Source: Paenibacillus pabuli NBRC 13638 (GTDB lineage Bacteria; Bacillota; Bacilli; Paenibacillales; Paenibacillaceae). From it: 64,000 bases of DNA. The stretch is from positions 62,001 to 126,000 of the forward strand of contig NZ_BCNM01000019.1 of assembly GCF_001514495.1 (NCBI RefSeq), given 5' to 3'. The notes under the pieces were generated by a model. The model made no database searches. It was not told the origin of the DNA and saw only the letters and a list, made by a program, of their open reading frames with translations. Below, piece by piece: positions 26,332-36,206 of this stretch (its first letter is position 1; each line of letters starts with the position of its first letter). The position numbers were made by a program, and so were the translations under genes.

Positions 26332-26334
26332 TGT

Positions 26335-27303
26335 CTACAACCCCTTGTTGAGATAAAGTCCAAGAGCGGCCAATATGGCACCTACCGCCCAAAAAGTAAT
26401 GACAACCCGCCATTCAGACCAGCCGCTCAGTTCAAAGTGATGATGAATCGGGCTCATTTTGAATATGCGTTTGCCACGTGTTTTAAATGATACCACTTGA
26501 ATAATAACGGACAGGATCTCGATAACGAAAATACCGCCAATGATAACAAAAAGAAGTTCTGTCTTCGTTACAATAGCGACTGCACCAATCGCACCGCCAA
26601 TTCCCAGGGAGCCTGTATCTCCCATAAATACTTTGGCTGGGTGTGCATTGTATACGAGAAAACCAAGCACCGCACCGATCATTGCTGCCGCACATACGGC
26701 TGCTGGCATCGATGTTGCTTGCATGGCCACAATGGCAAATGCGCCAAATGCAATGGCGCTCACCCCGGACAGCAAACCATCCAGACCGTCCGTAAAGTTG
26801 ACTGCATTCGTAATGGCAAGCATCATGAACACAACAAATGGATAGTAGAACCATCCCGTCCAGTCGAAGGATATAGATGTACCTGGAACCGATATAGCCG
26901 TACTATGCCCATTTTGGATCAGCAAGTAACACATCACTGCACTAAACAATAACTGACCAAATAACTTTTGTCTGGCTGTAAGTCCCAATGAACGTTTGAA
27001 TACAATCTTGATGTAATCATCCAGAAAGCCAATCAGACCGAATCCCAGTGTAGCTACAAGCAGGACGTAAAAGTCCGTATTTTTGACCGCTGAAAATTTC
27101 AAAAAAGCCAATGCGAACGCAAGTAAAATGACTACTCCGCCCATTGTGGGTGTTCCACTTTTTTTCAAATGGCTCTGTGGCCCATCATCCCTAACCTGCT
27201 GCCCGAATTTCATTCGACGCAGCAATGGAATCAAGAGCGGTGCGGCAATCACCGCCAAAATAAATGAAACACCGATTGTTAAAAGTAATACCTGAAAATC
27301 CAT
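26335..27303 (-). CDS. mraY: Phospho-N-acetylmuramoyl-pentapeptide transferase
   Basis: A 322-aa integral membrane enzyme that joins UDP-MurNAc-pentapeptide to undecaprenyl phosphate, giving lipid I. About ten hydrophobic segments; active-site motifs LDDYIKI, NAVNFTDGLDGL and the histidine motif FKMSPIHHHFELSGW are intact. AGGGGTGA precedes the ATG. It lies between murF and murD, 3 bases from the latter. Confidence 0.96.
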   Translation of the reverse strand: MDFQVLLLTIGVSFILAVIAAPLLIPLLRRMKFGQQVRDDGPQSHLKKSGTPTMGGVVILLAFALAFLKFSAVKNTDFYVLLVATLGFGLIGFLDDYIKIVFKRSLGLTARQKLFGQLLFSAVMCYLLIQNGHSTAISVPGTSISFDWTGWFYYPFVVFMMLAITNAVNFTDGLDGLLSGVSAIAFGAFAIVAMQATSMPAAVCAAAMIGAVLGFLVYNAHPAKVFMGDTGSLGIGGAIGAVAIVTKTELLFVIIGGIFVIEILSVIIQVVSFKTRGKRIFKMSPIHHHFELSGWSEWRVVITFWAVGAILAALGLYLNKGL

Positions 27304-27324
27304 GGGTTCACCCCTCTAGTCTAC

Positions 27325-28731
27325 TCAATTCTGTAATGAAGCTATTTTTAGCGCTTCGACCACGTCCTCCAGCTTCATGCCCCGGGAGGCTTTGAACAAG
27401 ACAACGTCTCTGGGATGGAGCCTCTCCAGCAGAAAACGGGTCAATTCCTCTTTGCTCTCAAACGCATGTACGGCGTCCGCAGGCATGTTCTGTCTCGCCC
27501 CTTCAGCAATACTTGAGGACAGAGGGCCGTAAGCCAGCACCATATTCATTTTGTCAGGAGTAATGTATTCCCCAATGCCACGATGGAGCTCCTGCTCCTG
27601 GGGCCCCAATTCAAGCATATCGCCTAGTACAGCTACTTTATTGCGATATCCTTTAAGACTCTCCAACACGTCCACAGCGGCCTTCATAGACGTTGGACTT
27701 GCATTGTATGCATCGTTTAGCATGGTCAGACCACTAACACCCTGAAGAATTTCAATACGCATGCCTGTTAATTTCAACCCGGACAGCCCTGCTGCAATTT
27801 GTTCAGATTCCACTCCATAATGACGTGCGACCGCTAGCGCAGCAAGACAGTTAACCACATTGTGAGTCCCCAGCAATGGCAATGTAAGAGCCGCTTCTCC
27901 CGACTGCTTGGTTGTAAAAGCAACCCCGCCTTGCACATTCATCAGTCCGGTAGGATAATCATCGTTATCTGTCTGCAAGCCAAATGTATAACGCTGAAGG
28001 CCTTCTGGCTGCTTTGTGGCCGGCTCTGCCAATACTTGCGCAATCAAAGGCTCGTCTCCGTTGTAGATCAGCAAACCGCCTGGTTTCATGCCAGCAGCGA
28101 TTTCTGCCTTGGCACGGGCAATCTCCAATCTGGACCCCAGTTGAAGCAGATGAGACTCCCCAATGTTCGTGATGATCGCGACATCCGGCTGGGCAATACC
28201 AGACAATTCTTCGATCTCGCCCCGTCCGCTCATGCCCATTTCAAGAATCACAATTTCAGTATCCGGCTCCATGCTTAACACGGTGAGTGGCAAGCCAATA
28301 TGATTATTAAAGTTGCCTTGGGTTTTGTGCACTTTGAACGTGGTAGACAGAATGGCATCCACAATGTCTTTCGTTGTTGTTTTGCCATTGCTGCCGGTAA
28401 TGCCCACGACCGATGCATCGCTCTCCCGTAAATAGGATGACGCGAGCTCCTGCAATGCAACAAGGGTATCCTCTACAACAATGACAGCACCTTGTGGTGC
28501 AGTCCCATGGTCCCTTTGCCATAGTGCCCCGGCAGCACCCTTCTCTACACAGGTTTGCACAAATTCATGTCCGTCAAACCTTTCGCCAACCAGCGGGATA
28601 AAGAGACTGCCTTGGGTGGGCTTACGCGAATCTGTAAATACACCTTCAACACGCACATCTCCATAAGCAGCAACGTCAGTTAGTGTTCCTCCACACATCT
28701 CGGCGATTTGTGCCAATGTTTTTTTTATCAA
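27325..28731 (-). CDS. murF: UDP-MurNAc-tripeptide--D-alanyl-D-alanine ligase
   Basis: A 468-aa Mur ligase that adds D-Ala-D-Ala to complete the pentapeptide. The P-loop GITGSNGKTTTKDIV and the NDAYNASPTSMKAA motif are visible. The start is TTG, nine bases after AAGGGG, and shares the four bases TTGA with the murE stop, so reinitiation is likely. mraY follows after 21 bases. Confidence 0.95.
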   Translation of the reverse strand: MIKKTLAQIAEMCGGTLTDVAAYGDVRVEGVFTDSRKPTQGSLFIPLVGERFDGHEFVQTCVEKGAAGALWQRDHGTAPQGAVIVVEDTLVALQELASSYLRESDASVVGITGSNGKTTTKDIVDAILSTTFKVHKTQGNFNNHIGLPLTVLSMEPDTEIVILEMGMSGRGEIEELSGIAQPDVAIITNIGESHLLQLGSRLEIARAKAEIAAGMKPGGLLIYNGDEPLIAQVLAEPATKQPEGLQRYTFGLQTDNDDYPTGLMNVQGGVAFTTKQSGEAALTLPLLGTHNVVNCLAALAVARHYGVESEQIAAGLSGLKLTGMRIEILQGVSGLTMLNDAYNASPTSMKAAVDVLESLKGYRNKVAVLGDMLELGPQEQELHRGIGEYITPDKMNMVLAYGPLSSSIAEGARQNMPADAVHAFESKEELTRFLLERLHPRDVVLFKASRGMKLEDVVEALKIASLQN

Positions 28732-30215
28732 TTGGATTTGCCCCTTATCGCTTCTTTCGCTATGATCCGGTCGTCAAAGTCCGTCTTGGTTGTACCAATG
28801 ATTTGATAAGTCTCGTGGCCCTTGCCCGCAATCAATACTACATCGGCAGGGCTTGCCATTTCAATAGCTTCATGAATCGCCTGGCGTCGATCTACAATCA
28901 TGGTATACCGATCCGCTTGAATCCCATCTTCAATCAATCCCTGTTCAATGTCTTTAAGAATCAAATCAGGATCTTCTGTACGCGGATTATCGGAAGTAAC
29001 CAATACGAAGTCGCTATATTTCGCTGCAATTTTGCCCATTAACGGACGTTTCGTACGGTCCCGATCACCACCGCACCCAAATACACAGATGACACGTCCT
29101 TCAGCAAATTCTTTCACTGTCCGCAGCACGTTCTCCAGGCCATCCGGGGTATGTGCATAATCCACAATAACAGCAAACGGCTGTCCTTCATCCACAGCCT
29201 CTACACGTCCATCTACACCAGGCACCGTCTCCAGACTACGTTTGATCTCTTCCAACGGAACATTTTCAACAAGCGCAGCAGCAATGGCTGCCATTGCGTT
29301 GTATACATTGAATTTGCCGACCATCCGTAGACGAATATCCGTGCTTCCACGGAAGGTGTCCACATGGAAAGATGTACCTTGAGAGGTGATTGAAATATGG
29401 GATGCGCGAACATCCGCATTGTCTTCCATGCCGTATGTAATCACTTCAGCCGCTGTAACAGAACTAAAATAGGCTGCTGCGGGATCATCTGCGTTGATCA
29501 CAGCAAATTTCCGCTTTGAAGCATCTTCCGTATACCCGTTACCCAGCCTTGCAAAGAACAGCCCTTTGGCCGCACGATATTCTTCCATCGAATGATGGTA
29601 ATCCAGATGGTCCTGCGTCAGATTCGTGAACACGGCAGTACGGAATTCCGTTCCCTTAACACGACCTTGCTCCAGAGCGTGGGAGGAAACTTCCATAACA
29701 CAACACTTCGTGCCTGCTTGAACCATATCATACAGACTGCGCTGCAAATCGAGCGCTTCCGGCGTTGTCCCTGACATTGGGTATGTGCGACCGTCATAAC
29801 GCATTTGAATGGTACCGATCAAACCCGTTTTCTGACCATAATCACTCATGATTTTTTCAATCAGGTAGGTTGTCGTTGTTTTGCCGTTGGTTCCTGTTAC
29901 CCCAATCATATTCATCTTGCGGCTTGGCGAGTCAAAAAAGGAATCTGCCAGTACAGCCATTGCAAAACGGCTATCTTTAACTAAGAGTTGCGGAACAGGC
30001 AGATCCAGTTCACGCTCCACTACCAGGGCAACAGCTCCGGCGTTCACGGCCTTCTCGGCATAATCATGTCCGTCGACCGTATGTCCCGGAAGACAGATAA
30101 ACAGATCTCCCGGTTGTACCTGGCGAGAATCTGTCTGTAGGTTTTGACATTCTGTATTTGGTTCGCCAATGACACGGGCGGTTGTCAGCGTTGATAAAAG
30201 TTGTTTTAAAAGCAC
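28728..30215 (-). CDS. murE: UDP-MurNAc-L-Ala-D-Glu:meso-diaminopimelate ligase
   Basis: A 495-aa Mur ligase. P-loop GVTGTNGKTTTTYLIE, the STTPEALDLQ-like GTTPEALDLQ substrate loop, and the amino-acid specificity motif DNPR in TSDNPRTEDP, which marks meso-diaminopimelate (not lysine) addition. This links directly to dapL at the left end of the window. The stop overlaps the murF start by four bases. About 130 bases separate it from spoVD. Confidence 0.96.
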   Translation of the reverse strand: MLLKQLLSTLTTARVIGEPNTECQNLQTDSRQVQPGDLFICLPGHTVDGHDYAEKAVNAGAVALVVERELDLPVPQLLVKDSRFAMAVLADSFFDSPSRKMNMIGVTGTNGKTTTTYLIEKIMSDYGQKTGLIGTIQMRYDGRTYPMSGTTPEALDLQRSLYDMVQAGTKCCVMEVSSHALEQGRVKGTEFRTAVFTNLTQDHLDYHHSMEEYRAAKGLFFARLGNGYTEDASKRKFAVINADDPAAAYFSSVTAAEVITYGMEDNADVRASHISITSQGTSFHVDTFRGSTDIRLRMVGKFNVYNAMAAIAAALVENVPLEEIKRSLETVPGVDGRVEAVDEGQPFAVIVDYAHTPDGLENVLRTVKEFAEGRVICVFGCGGDRDRTKRPLMGKIAAKYSDFVLVTSDNPRTEDPDLILKDIEQGLIEDGIQADRYTMIVDRRQAIHEAIEMASPADVVLIAGKGHETYQIIGTTKTDFDDRIIAKEAIRGKSN

Positions 30216-30345
30216 ATGAATAACCTCACTTTTCCAAATTTACTTCGACTTCAATATCTCTCTGTATTCATACTATCGTCAATACAGCCCATTAATGAAA
30301 CGCAAGTCAGTGAATTTTGTTGCGGTGTAGGGATCAAGAGCCCCG

Positions 30346-32310
30346 TCAGGGCTCTTGTCCTTCCTCCTTGGTATGATCATGAATATCATTCAGAACATCG
30401 CCCATATAGATGCGTATGGTAGAGCCTTGCTCCACTCGTGCTCCTGGTTTTGGTGCCTGGTTAATCACATATTTGCCACTGCCGGATTTGGCCAGCATAA
30501 AATTCATATTCAGATCTTCATACAAGTCTTCGACCGTAGCTCCTGTCAGATCGGGAACTGTTACGATTTTGGTCTCTCCGTACTTGTATTCTTTGGCTAC
30601 CTGATCCTTACGGACAGGAACATTCATGTAATGCAACGAATCCTCAAGAATATTCTGCACAATCGGGGCCGCAACCACGCCGCCAAACTGGATCCCTTTC
30701 GGATTATCCACCGCAGTATACACCACAATCTGCGGATCGTCAGCTGGAGCAAAACCGATAAAAGATACAATATGCTCGGTAGAAGAATAACGTCCATTAA
30801 TGACCTTCTGGGCTGTACCTGTTTTGCCGCCAACTCGATATCCATCAATAAACGCCGGACGTCCCGTTCCTTTGGCAACTACACTTTCCAGTGCTTCACG
30901 CACTTGCTTGGATGTAGCTTCCGAGATCACTTGTCGAACCAGTTCCGGCTTGGCTTCTTCCATCACTTCTCCCGTTACCGGATGAACCCATGCCTTCGTA
31001 ACATAAGGCTTGTATAGTTTACCACCATTAATGGCGGCTGACACAGCCGCTACTTGTTGAATGGGTGTGACGGAGACCCCTTGACCAAAAGCAGTAGTTG
31101 CAAGCTCTACAGGTCCTACACGTGACAGTTTGAACAGGATCCCGCTGGCCTCTCCACTCAGATCAATGCCTGTTTTGGTGCCGAATCCAAAGTCTTTAAT
31201 GTAGGAGAACAACGATTCTTTGCCAAGCTTTTGCCCCAGAGCAACAAAACCAGGGTTGCAGGAGTTTTCCACGACTTGCAGGAATGTCTGACTTCCATGG
31301 CCGCCCTTTTTCCAGCAGCGCAAGCGAGCGCCTCCAACTTCAACAAATCCGGGATCATAGAACTGATCCTGCGTCAAATTGACTTTTTTCTCTTCCAGTG
31401 CCGCTGCGAGCGTAATGATCTTAAACGTTGAACCCGGTTCGTAGGTCATCCAGATCGGTAAATTACGGTTATATACTTCAGAAGGATATTGCTGGTAATC
31501 CGCTGGTTCATAGCCCGGTCTGCTAGCCATGCCAAGGATTTCGCCCGTTTTGGGATTCATGGCTATGGCAAGCGCCGAGTTGGCCTGGAATTTGACCATG
31601 GCCTGATCAAGCTCTCGTTCCATGATGGACTGTATCGATTTATCAATAGTCAGTTTCAGGTTCAGACCATCCTTCGGTTCCACATACTTCTCAGATGAGC
31701 CCGGCATAAGCCTTCCGGCCGCATCGGACAAGTAGGACACACTGCCATTCAAACCGTTCAGCTTGTCATCATATTTTTTCTCTACGCCTGTCAGTCCCTG
31801 ATTATCAATGCCCGTAAATCCAAGAATATGAGCCGCCAGGTCGTCATAAGGATAAAAGCGTTTATTATCCTCAGCAACAACGATACCCGGAAGCTTCAAA
31901 TCACGGATGTGCTGAGCTTTCTCCATCGTAATTTTGCGGCCACCGGGTTGTAGTCGGACAATTAATTCTCTCTTCTTGATGGTTGCCAGCACTTTCTCCT
32001 CGGTCATCCCCAGCAAAGGGGCCAGCGCTCTTGCTGTTGTTTCCGCTTCTTTCACCTGAGCAGGAATCGCCATAATGGTCGGAGTTGTCACGTTGTAGGC
32101 CAGAGAAGTTCCATTCCGATCCAGAATTTCTCCCCGTTTGGCTGAATAGGGGATGTTGCGCCGCCAGGATTCTTCCGCTTTCGCCGACAATTCTGGGCCT
32201 TCCCCAAGTTGTACATAAGCAAGCCTGATCACCAGGGCAGAAAATAACAACACTAAAATCATTAAACTCCACAGCAGCCTGCGCCGCAGATTTACGCTTG
32301 ATCCCTTCAC
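30346..32310 (-). CDS. spoVD: SpoVD, class B penicillin-binding protein with one PASTA domain
   Basis: A 654-aa D,D-transpeptidase for spore cortex synthesis, anchored by one N-terminal transmembrane helix (about residues 12-30). A PBP dimerisation region is followed by the transpeptidase with the active serine S294 in EPGSTFK, the SxN motif in VENSCNPG and KTG in VGGKTGTAQK. One PASTA domain (VPDLTGATVEDLYEDLN onward) precedes a short acidic tail. The start is GTG, about seven bases after GGGGGG. A hairpin AAGAGCCC-TGAC-GGGGCTCTT overlaps the stop without a T run. SEDS partner SpoVE lies five genes downstream. Confidence 0.92.
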   Translation of the reverse strand: MKGSSVNLRRRLLWSLMILVLLFSALVIRLAYVQLGEGPELSAKAEESWRRNIPYSAKRGEILDRNGTSLAYNVTTPTIMAIPAQVKEAETTARALAPLLGMTEEKVLATIKKRELIVRLQPGGRKITMEKAQHIRDLKLPGIVVAEDNKRFYPYDDLAAHILGFTGIDNQGLTGVEKKYDDKLNGLNGSVSYLSDAAGRLMPGSSEKYVEPKDGLNLKLTIDKSIQSIMERELDQAMVKFQANSALAIAMNPKTGEILGMASRPGYEPADYQQYPSEVYNRNLPIWMTYEPGSTFKIITLAAALEEKKVNLTQDQFYDPGFVEVGGARLRCWKKGGHGSQTFLQVVENSCNPGFVALGQKLGKESLFSYIKDFGFGTKTGIDLSGEASGILFKLSRVGPVELATTAFGQGVSVTPIQQVAAVSAAINGGKLYKPYVTKAWVHPVTGEVMEEAKPELVRQVISEATSKQVREALESVVAKGTGRPAFIDGYRVGGKTGTAQKVINGRYSSTEHIVSFIGFAPADDPQIVVYTAVDNPKGIQFGGVVAAPIVQNILEDSLHYMNVPVRKDQVAKEYKYGETKIVTVPDLTGATVEDLYEDLNMNFMLAKSGSGKYVINQAPKPGARVEQGSTIRIYMGDVLNDIHDHTKEEGQEP

Positions 32311-32403
32311 GAAAAGATCCCCCCACTCGTCCCAAAATCATGATTGTGTTCCATTCATGAATATTCAGGACAACCAGGGGTTAGAACAAGCTGTCAGTGA
32401 TCT

Positions 32404-34734
32404 CTATGGAAGCGAGGCCTCATCCGATGTCTCGGTAGACGACTCGGTCTCATTTGCAGGTGTAGTTGGCGTACTTGTTTGGCCCGATTCTTCCATGTTC
32501 ACCGCTTCATCAGATCCCACTTGTTTGTTAGTCTCATCTTCTGAAGTTGGATCAGAAGACTCAGGAGCATCATCCGCTATACCGGTAACCGCCGCTTTGG
32601 CTGTCTGCAAGCTAAGCTGAACTGTTCTCTGTTCACCTGATACCTGCTCCGTTTGCTTCACGACATAACCCTCACCTTTAACGGTCACGCCCACTTTCAT
32701 AAGAGAAAGTACTTCAAGTGCATCCCGGAGAGATTCACCCGTCAGATCAGGGATTTTCATCTTGCTGCTCTCTTCGGTTAGCAGATAGATTCGCTGACCC
32801 GGATTCATGGACGCACCCGCTGCAGGATACTGGCGAATAACACTTTCACCCTGGCCGAGTGTTTCATAGGCAATCCCTGCGTTCAAAAGCTGGCTTCTGG
32901 CCTGTTTCGCTGTCTTACCTGACAGATCAGGAGCTTTGGCTTGAACAACCGGAGTTGTTTTTGACTTTTTGTCAGTGGTCTTCACTGTATCTTTCGGGAC
33001 TCCCATATATTGAAGAGCTTGACTGGCAATCTTTTTGAATACCGGTGCGGCGGCTTTCCCTCCGCCAATATTGGCACCGTCCGGCTGGTCAATCACAACC
33101 AGGATCGCAATTTTAGGATTATTTACGGGCGCAAACCCGATAAACGAAACGACGTCTTTGGATTTACTGTAATCCCCGTTGACAACTTTTCTAGCCGTAC
33201 CGGTTTTACCAGCCACACGATACCCTTCAATGTAAGCATTACGTCCGGTACCAATCGTCTGATCTGCAACAACCTGCTCCAGGTACCCGCTCACCAGTTT
33301 GGAAGATTCCTTGGAAATGACCTGACGAACGACTTTAGGCTTGATCACTTCGGATGAACCGTCATTTGGATTGATAATCTCCTTTACCAAGTGCGGCTCC
33401 ATGAGTTTCCCTCCGTTGGCAATGGCCGAAATGGCTGCTACCTGCTGGATTGGTGTTACCTGTACAAGACCATGACCATAGGCGGCTGTGGCAATTTCCG
33501 ATTTATAAACCAGCGGCTTGATTGGTGAAGCTGATTCACTCGGCAGATCAATGCCCGTCTTTTTACCAAAACCGAATTGGTCTATGTAATGACGCAAACG
33601 TTCACCGCCAAGCATGTTATAACCCAGATTAACAAACGCAATATTACTTGAACGTTTAACACCTTCCAAGTAGGAAATTCGGCCATAAGCGTGACCGTTG
33701 TCACTGATTGGGTAACCCCCGATATAGGTCCGCTTGGATTCAAACGTGGCGTTAGGATCAAACAGCTTCTCTTCAACCGCACCCGCCAGGGTAACAATTT
33801 TAAACGTAGACCCTGGCTCATAGATCGATTGTATAGCATGGTTAATAAAATTTTTCTGATCTGGCGTTTTCCCATAGGTGTTAGGGTTAAAGGTTGGCCA
33901 GTTCGCCATACCGAGAATTTCCATCGTATTGGGATCTGCAGCAATGACAGTCATGCTCAGCGGATTGTACTGAGCTACTGCTTCTTTCATGGCATCTTCG
34001 ATGTAGAACTGAATGGTATCATCGATCGTCAGCTTCAGATTATTCCCGTTTTGCGGAGGAAGGTAGCTGTCCTGTGAATCTGGAAGCTTAATGCCTTTGG
34101 CATCCTTCTGATAGTTCAGATAACCATCTGTACCTGTAAGCTGTTCATCGTAGGATAATTCCAGACCGTTGACAGCCTTGCCATCACGGCTCATATACCC
34201 CAGAAGATGAGAGGCGAGCGTTTCCTCAGGATAGTACCGCTTCGACTCCTGTGTCAGGACAATCGCGTTTTGGGCCTTGTAGTCATCCTGCAATTTTTTG
34301 CGAAATTCTTCGACTTTAGCAGCCAATTCAGGGTTGATTTTGTACCCTTCACTTCGTACTTCACGCTGCTGAAAGAATGAGCCATTTTCCTTTTTGGCTG
34401 TTACAAGCGCACGCATTTCGCTCTCGTTTTTACCCAATAATTCAGACAGTTTGTCAATAACCACATCTTCAATCCCGAACTTGTTAATCAGCTCCGGATT
34501 CACGGACACGGTGTATGCAGGAGAATCTGTCGCCAGAATGTTACCATTCCGGTCTGTGATGGACCCACGGCTGGCCTTGATGGTTTGTTCGCGCTCTACC
34601 AAACCAGCCGCTTCTCCCTGCCAAAAACCGCTATTAACCACCTGAATAAAAAATATGCGGATTATTAGTACAAGAAAAAAGAGGGTAATACATCCCCCTA
34701 TAAGCAGCGTGCGCATCTTTATTCTTTTTACCAT
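32404..34734 (-). CDS. pbpB: Septal class B penicillin-binding protein (PBP2B/FtsI type) with two PASTA domains
   Basis: A 776-aa D,D-transpeptidase for septal peptidoglycan. One N-terminal membrane helix (about residues 8-28), dimerisation domain, transpeptidase with S309 in EPGSTFK, RSSNIAF as the SxN motif and AGKTGTARK as KTG. Two PASTA domains (APDLSGKTAKQARSQL... and IPDLTGESLRDALEVL...) follow. The last ~60 residues are a serine/threonine/glutamate-rich, probably disordered extracellular tail, longer than in the Bacillus protein. AGAGGTG lies before the ATG. ftsL is 54 bases upstream. Confidence 0.92.
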   Translation of the reverse strand: MVKRIKMRTLLIGGCITLFFLVLIIRIFFIQVVNSGFWQGEAAGLVEREQTIKASRGSITDRNGNILATDSPAYTVSVNPELINKFGIEDVVIDKLSELLGKNESEMRALVTAKKENGSFFQQREVRSEGYKINPELAAKVEEFRKKLQDDYKAQNAIVLTQESKRYYPEETLASHLLGYMSRDGKAVNGLELSYDEQLTGTDGYLNYQKDAKGIKLPDSQDSYLPPQNGNNLKLTIDDTIQFYIEDAMKEAVAQYNPLSMTVIAADPNTMEILGMANWPTFNPNTYGKTPDQKNFINHAIQSIYEPGSTFKIVTLAGAVEEKLFDPNATFESKRTYIGGYPISDNGHAYGRISYLEGVKRSSNIAFVNLGYNMLGGERLRHYIDQFGFGKKTGIDLPSESASPIKPLVYKSEIATAAYGHGLVQVTPIQQVAAISAIANGGKLMEPHLVKEIINPNDGSSEVIKPKVVRQVISKESSKLVSGYLEQVVADQTIGTGRNAYIEGYRVAGKTGTARKVVNGDYSKSKDVVSFIGFAPVNNPKIAILVVIDQPDGANIGGGKAAAPVFKKIASQALQYMGVPKDTVKTTDKKSKTTPVVQAKAPDLSGKTAKQARSQLLNAGIAYETLGQGESVIRQYPAAGASMNPGQRIYLLTEESSKMKIPDLTGESLRDALEVLSLMKVGVTVKGEGYVVKQTEQVSGEQRTVQLSLQTAKAAVTGIADDAPESSDPTSEDETNKQVGSDEAVNMEESGQTSTPTTPANETESSTETSDEASLP

Positions 34735-34788
34735 CGGTACACCTCTTTTGCTTCAGCATTCTGTATGGATGGATACAAAATGTTCTAC

Positions 34789-35214
34789 TTATTGGCTTGA
34801 ATCCGAGGATGATTCAGTACCTGTCGAGTTCGTTGTACTTGTTGAGCGAGGTACAAAAATAACATCCTTGCCGGAAGCCTCAACGTAACCAAGTTTGCGA
34901 GCATTCTCGATGACCAAATTGTTCAGTTTTTCTTTCTCCACTTGCAAATCTGCAATGGTTTTCTCTGCCTTTCTTACGTCGGACAACGTCGTCTGTGCCT
35001 GCTTGTTAAGCTCATAAATGTGCGCATAGCGCGACATCATAACACCGCCGACAACAATGACAGCAATCACCGTAATCAGATACAAAAACTTCTCGCGTAC
35101 CGGAAGACCGGTACGACGGGTCACCACTTTGGTGGTTTCCTTGTACCGCTGCTGGGTCACACGCTCTTGGGACGCTTTTTCTTTCACTGCCAAATTACCA
35201 CGTGTATATGCCAT
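34789..35214 (-). CDS. ftsL: Cell division protein FtsL
   Basis: A 141-aa bitopic protein: a basic cytoplasmic region (about 1-45), one transmembrane segment (FLYLITVIAVIVVGGVMMS), an extracellular coiled coil (about 68-105, with LNKQAQTTLSDVRKAEKTI) and a serine/threonine-rich tail. It works with DivIB and DivIC to activate PBP2B. The position between rsmH and pbpB is diagnostic because sequence conservation is low. GGAGGAG lies seven bases before the ATG. Confidence 0.88.
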   Translation of the reverse strand: MAYTRGNLAVKEKASQERVTQQRYKETTKVVTRRTGLPVREKFLYLITVIAVIVVGGVMMSRYAHIYELNKQAQTTLSDVRKAEKTIADLQVEKEKLNNLVIENARKLGYVEASGKDVIFVPRSTSTTNSTGTESSSDSSQ

Positions 35215-35237
35215 ACAAAGGCTCCTCCACTCTGTTT

Positions 35238-36188
35238 TTACAATTTCTCGGCTACGCGCAGCTTCGCTGAACGAGCACGGGAGTTCTCGGCCAGTTCCGT
35301 TTCCGTTGGACTCAGCGGCTTTCTGTTTACTAAACGCATGACACCCTTACCTCCGCATACACATAACGGGAAATCGGGAGGGCATGTGCATTTCTCCAGA
35401 TAACTGCTAAAGATCTGTTTGCATATCCGGTCTTCAAGGGAGTGGAAGGTAATAACTGAGACACGTCCACCTGGTGCCAGACACCGAACCGCCTGATGTA
35501 ATCCTTCTTCGAACGCACCAAGCTCATCATTTACTGCAATTCGCAACGCCTGGAAGCTGCGCTTCGCAGGATGCCCTCCGGTACGACGGGCTGCCGCAGG
35601 AATGCCTTCTTTAATCAATTCTACCAGTTCACCAGTCGTCTCAATCGGTGATTGCTTCCGTTTCTCTACAATGACACGAGCAATTCTTCTAGAGAATTTC
35701 TCTTCACCATAACGATACAATACGCGTGCAATCTCCTCTTCCGGCCATTCGTTAACGATTTCTTTGGCAGTGAGGGATGCATCCTGATCCATACGCATAT
35801 CCAGAGGAGCATCGTGATTGTAGCTGAATCCACGTTCCCCTTCGTCAAATTGTGGAGAGGATACCCCCAAATCGTACAAAATACCATCAACCTGCGGTAC
35901 GCCATCTTTCATCGGTACAGCCAGGTCCTTAAGTACCTGCTCCAGATCACGAAAATTGGTTTTGACCAATGTGATTCGTTCTCCGTACGGAGCCAATTTT
36001 TCACGTGCGTTATCCAAAGCCCAATCGTCCTGGTCAAGAGCGATCAGACGTCCATTCGGACCGAGCTTGGAAGCAATCACGGAACTATGTCCCGCCCCAC
36101 CTAAAGTGCAGTCCACGTATATACCGTCCTGCTTGATGTTTAAACCCTCTGTTGCCTCTTCTTTGAGTACGGTTATGTGGTGAAACAA
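35238..36188 (-). CDS. rsmH: 16S rRNA (cytosine-1402-N4)-methyltransferase
   Basis: A 316-aa SAM-dependent methyltransferase (formerly MraW). Motif I is VDCTLGGAGHSSVIASKLG, with the substrate-binding YDLGVSSPQFDEGERGFSYNHDAPLDMRMD stretch (residues ~105-135) typical of RsmH and the late motif GGRVSVITFHSLEDR. The start is TTG, eight bases after AGGAGG. It follows mraZ by 18 bases, the usual second gene of dcw clusters. Confidence 0.95.
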   Translation of the reverse strand: MFHHITVLKEEATEGLNIKQDGIYVDCTLGGAGHSSVIASKLGPNGRLIALDQDDWALDNAREKLAPYGERITLVKTNFRDLEQVLKDLAVPMKDGVPQVDGILYDLGVSSPQFDEGERGFSYNHDAPLDMRMDQDASLTAKEIVNEWPEEEIARVLYRYGEEKFSRRIARVIVEKRKQSPIETTGELVELIKEGIPAAARRTGGHPAKRSFQALRIAVNDELGAFEEGLHQAVRCLAPGGRVSVITFHSLEDRICKQIFSSYLEKCTCPPDFPLCVCGGKGVMRLVNRKPLSPTETELAENSRARSAKLRVAEKL

Positions 36189-36206
36189 CCTGCACCCCTC
36201 CTGACT

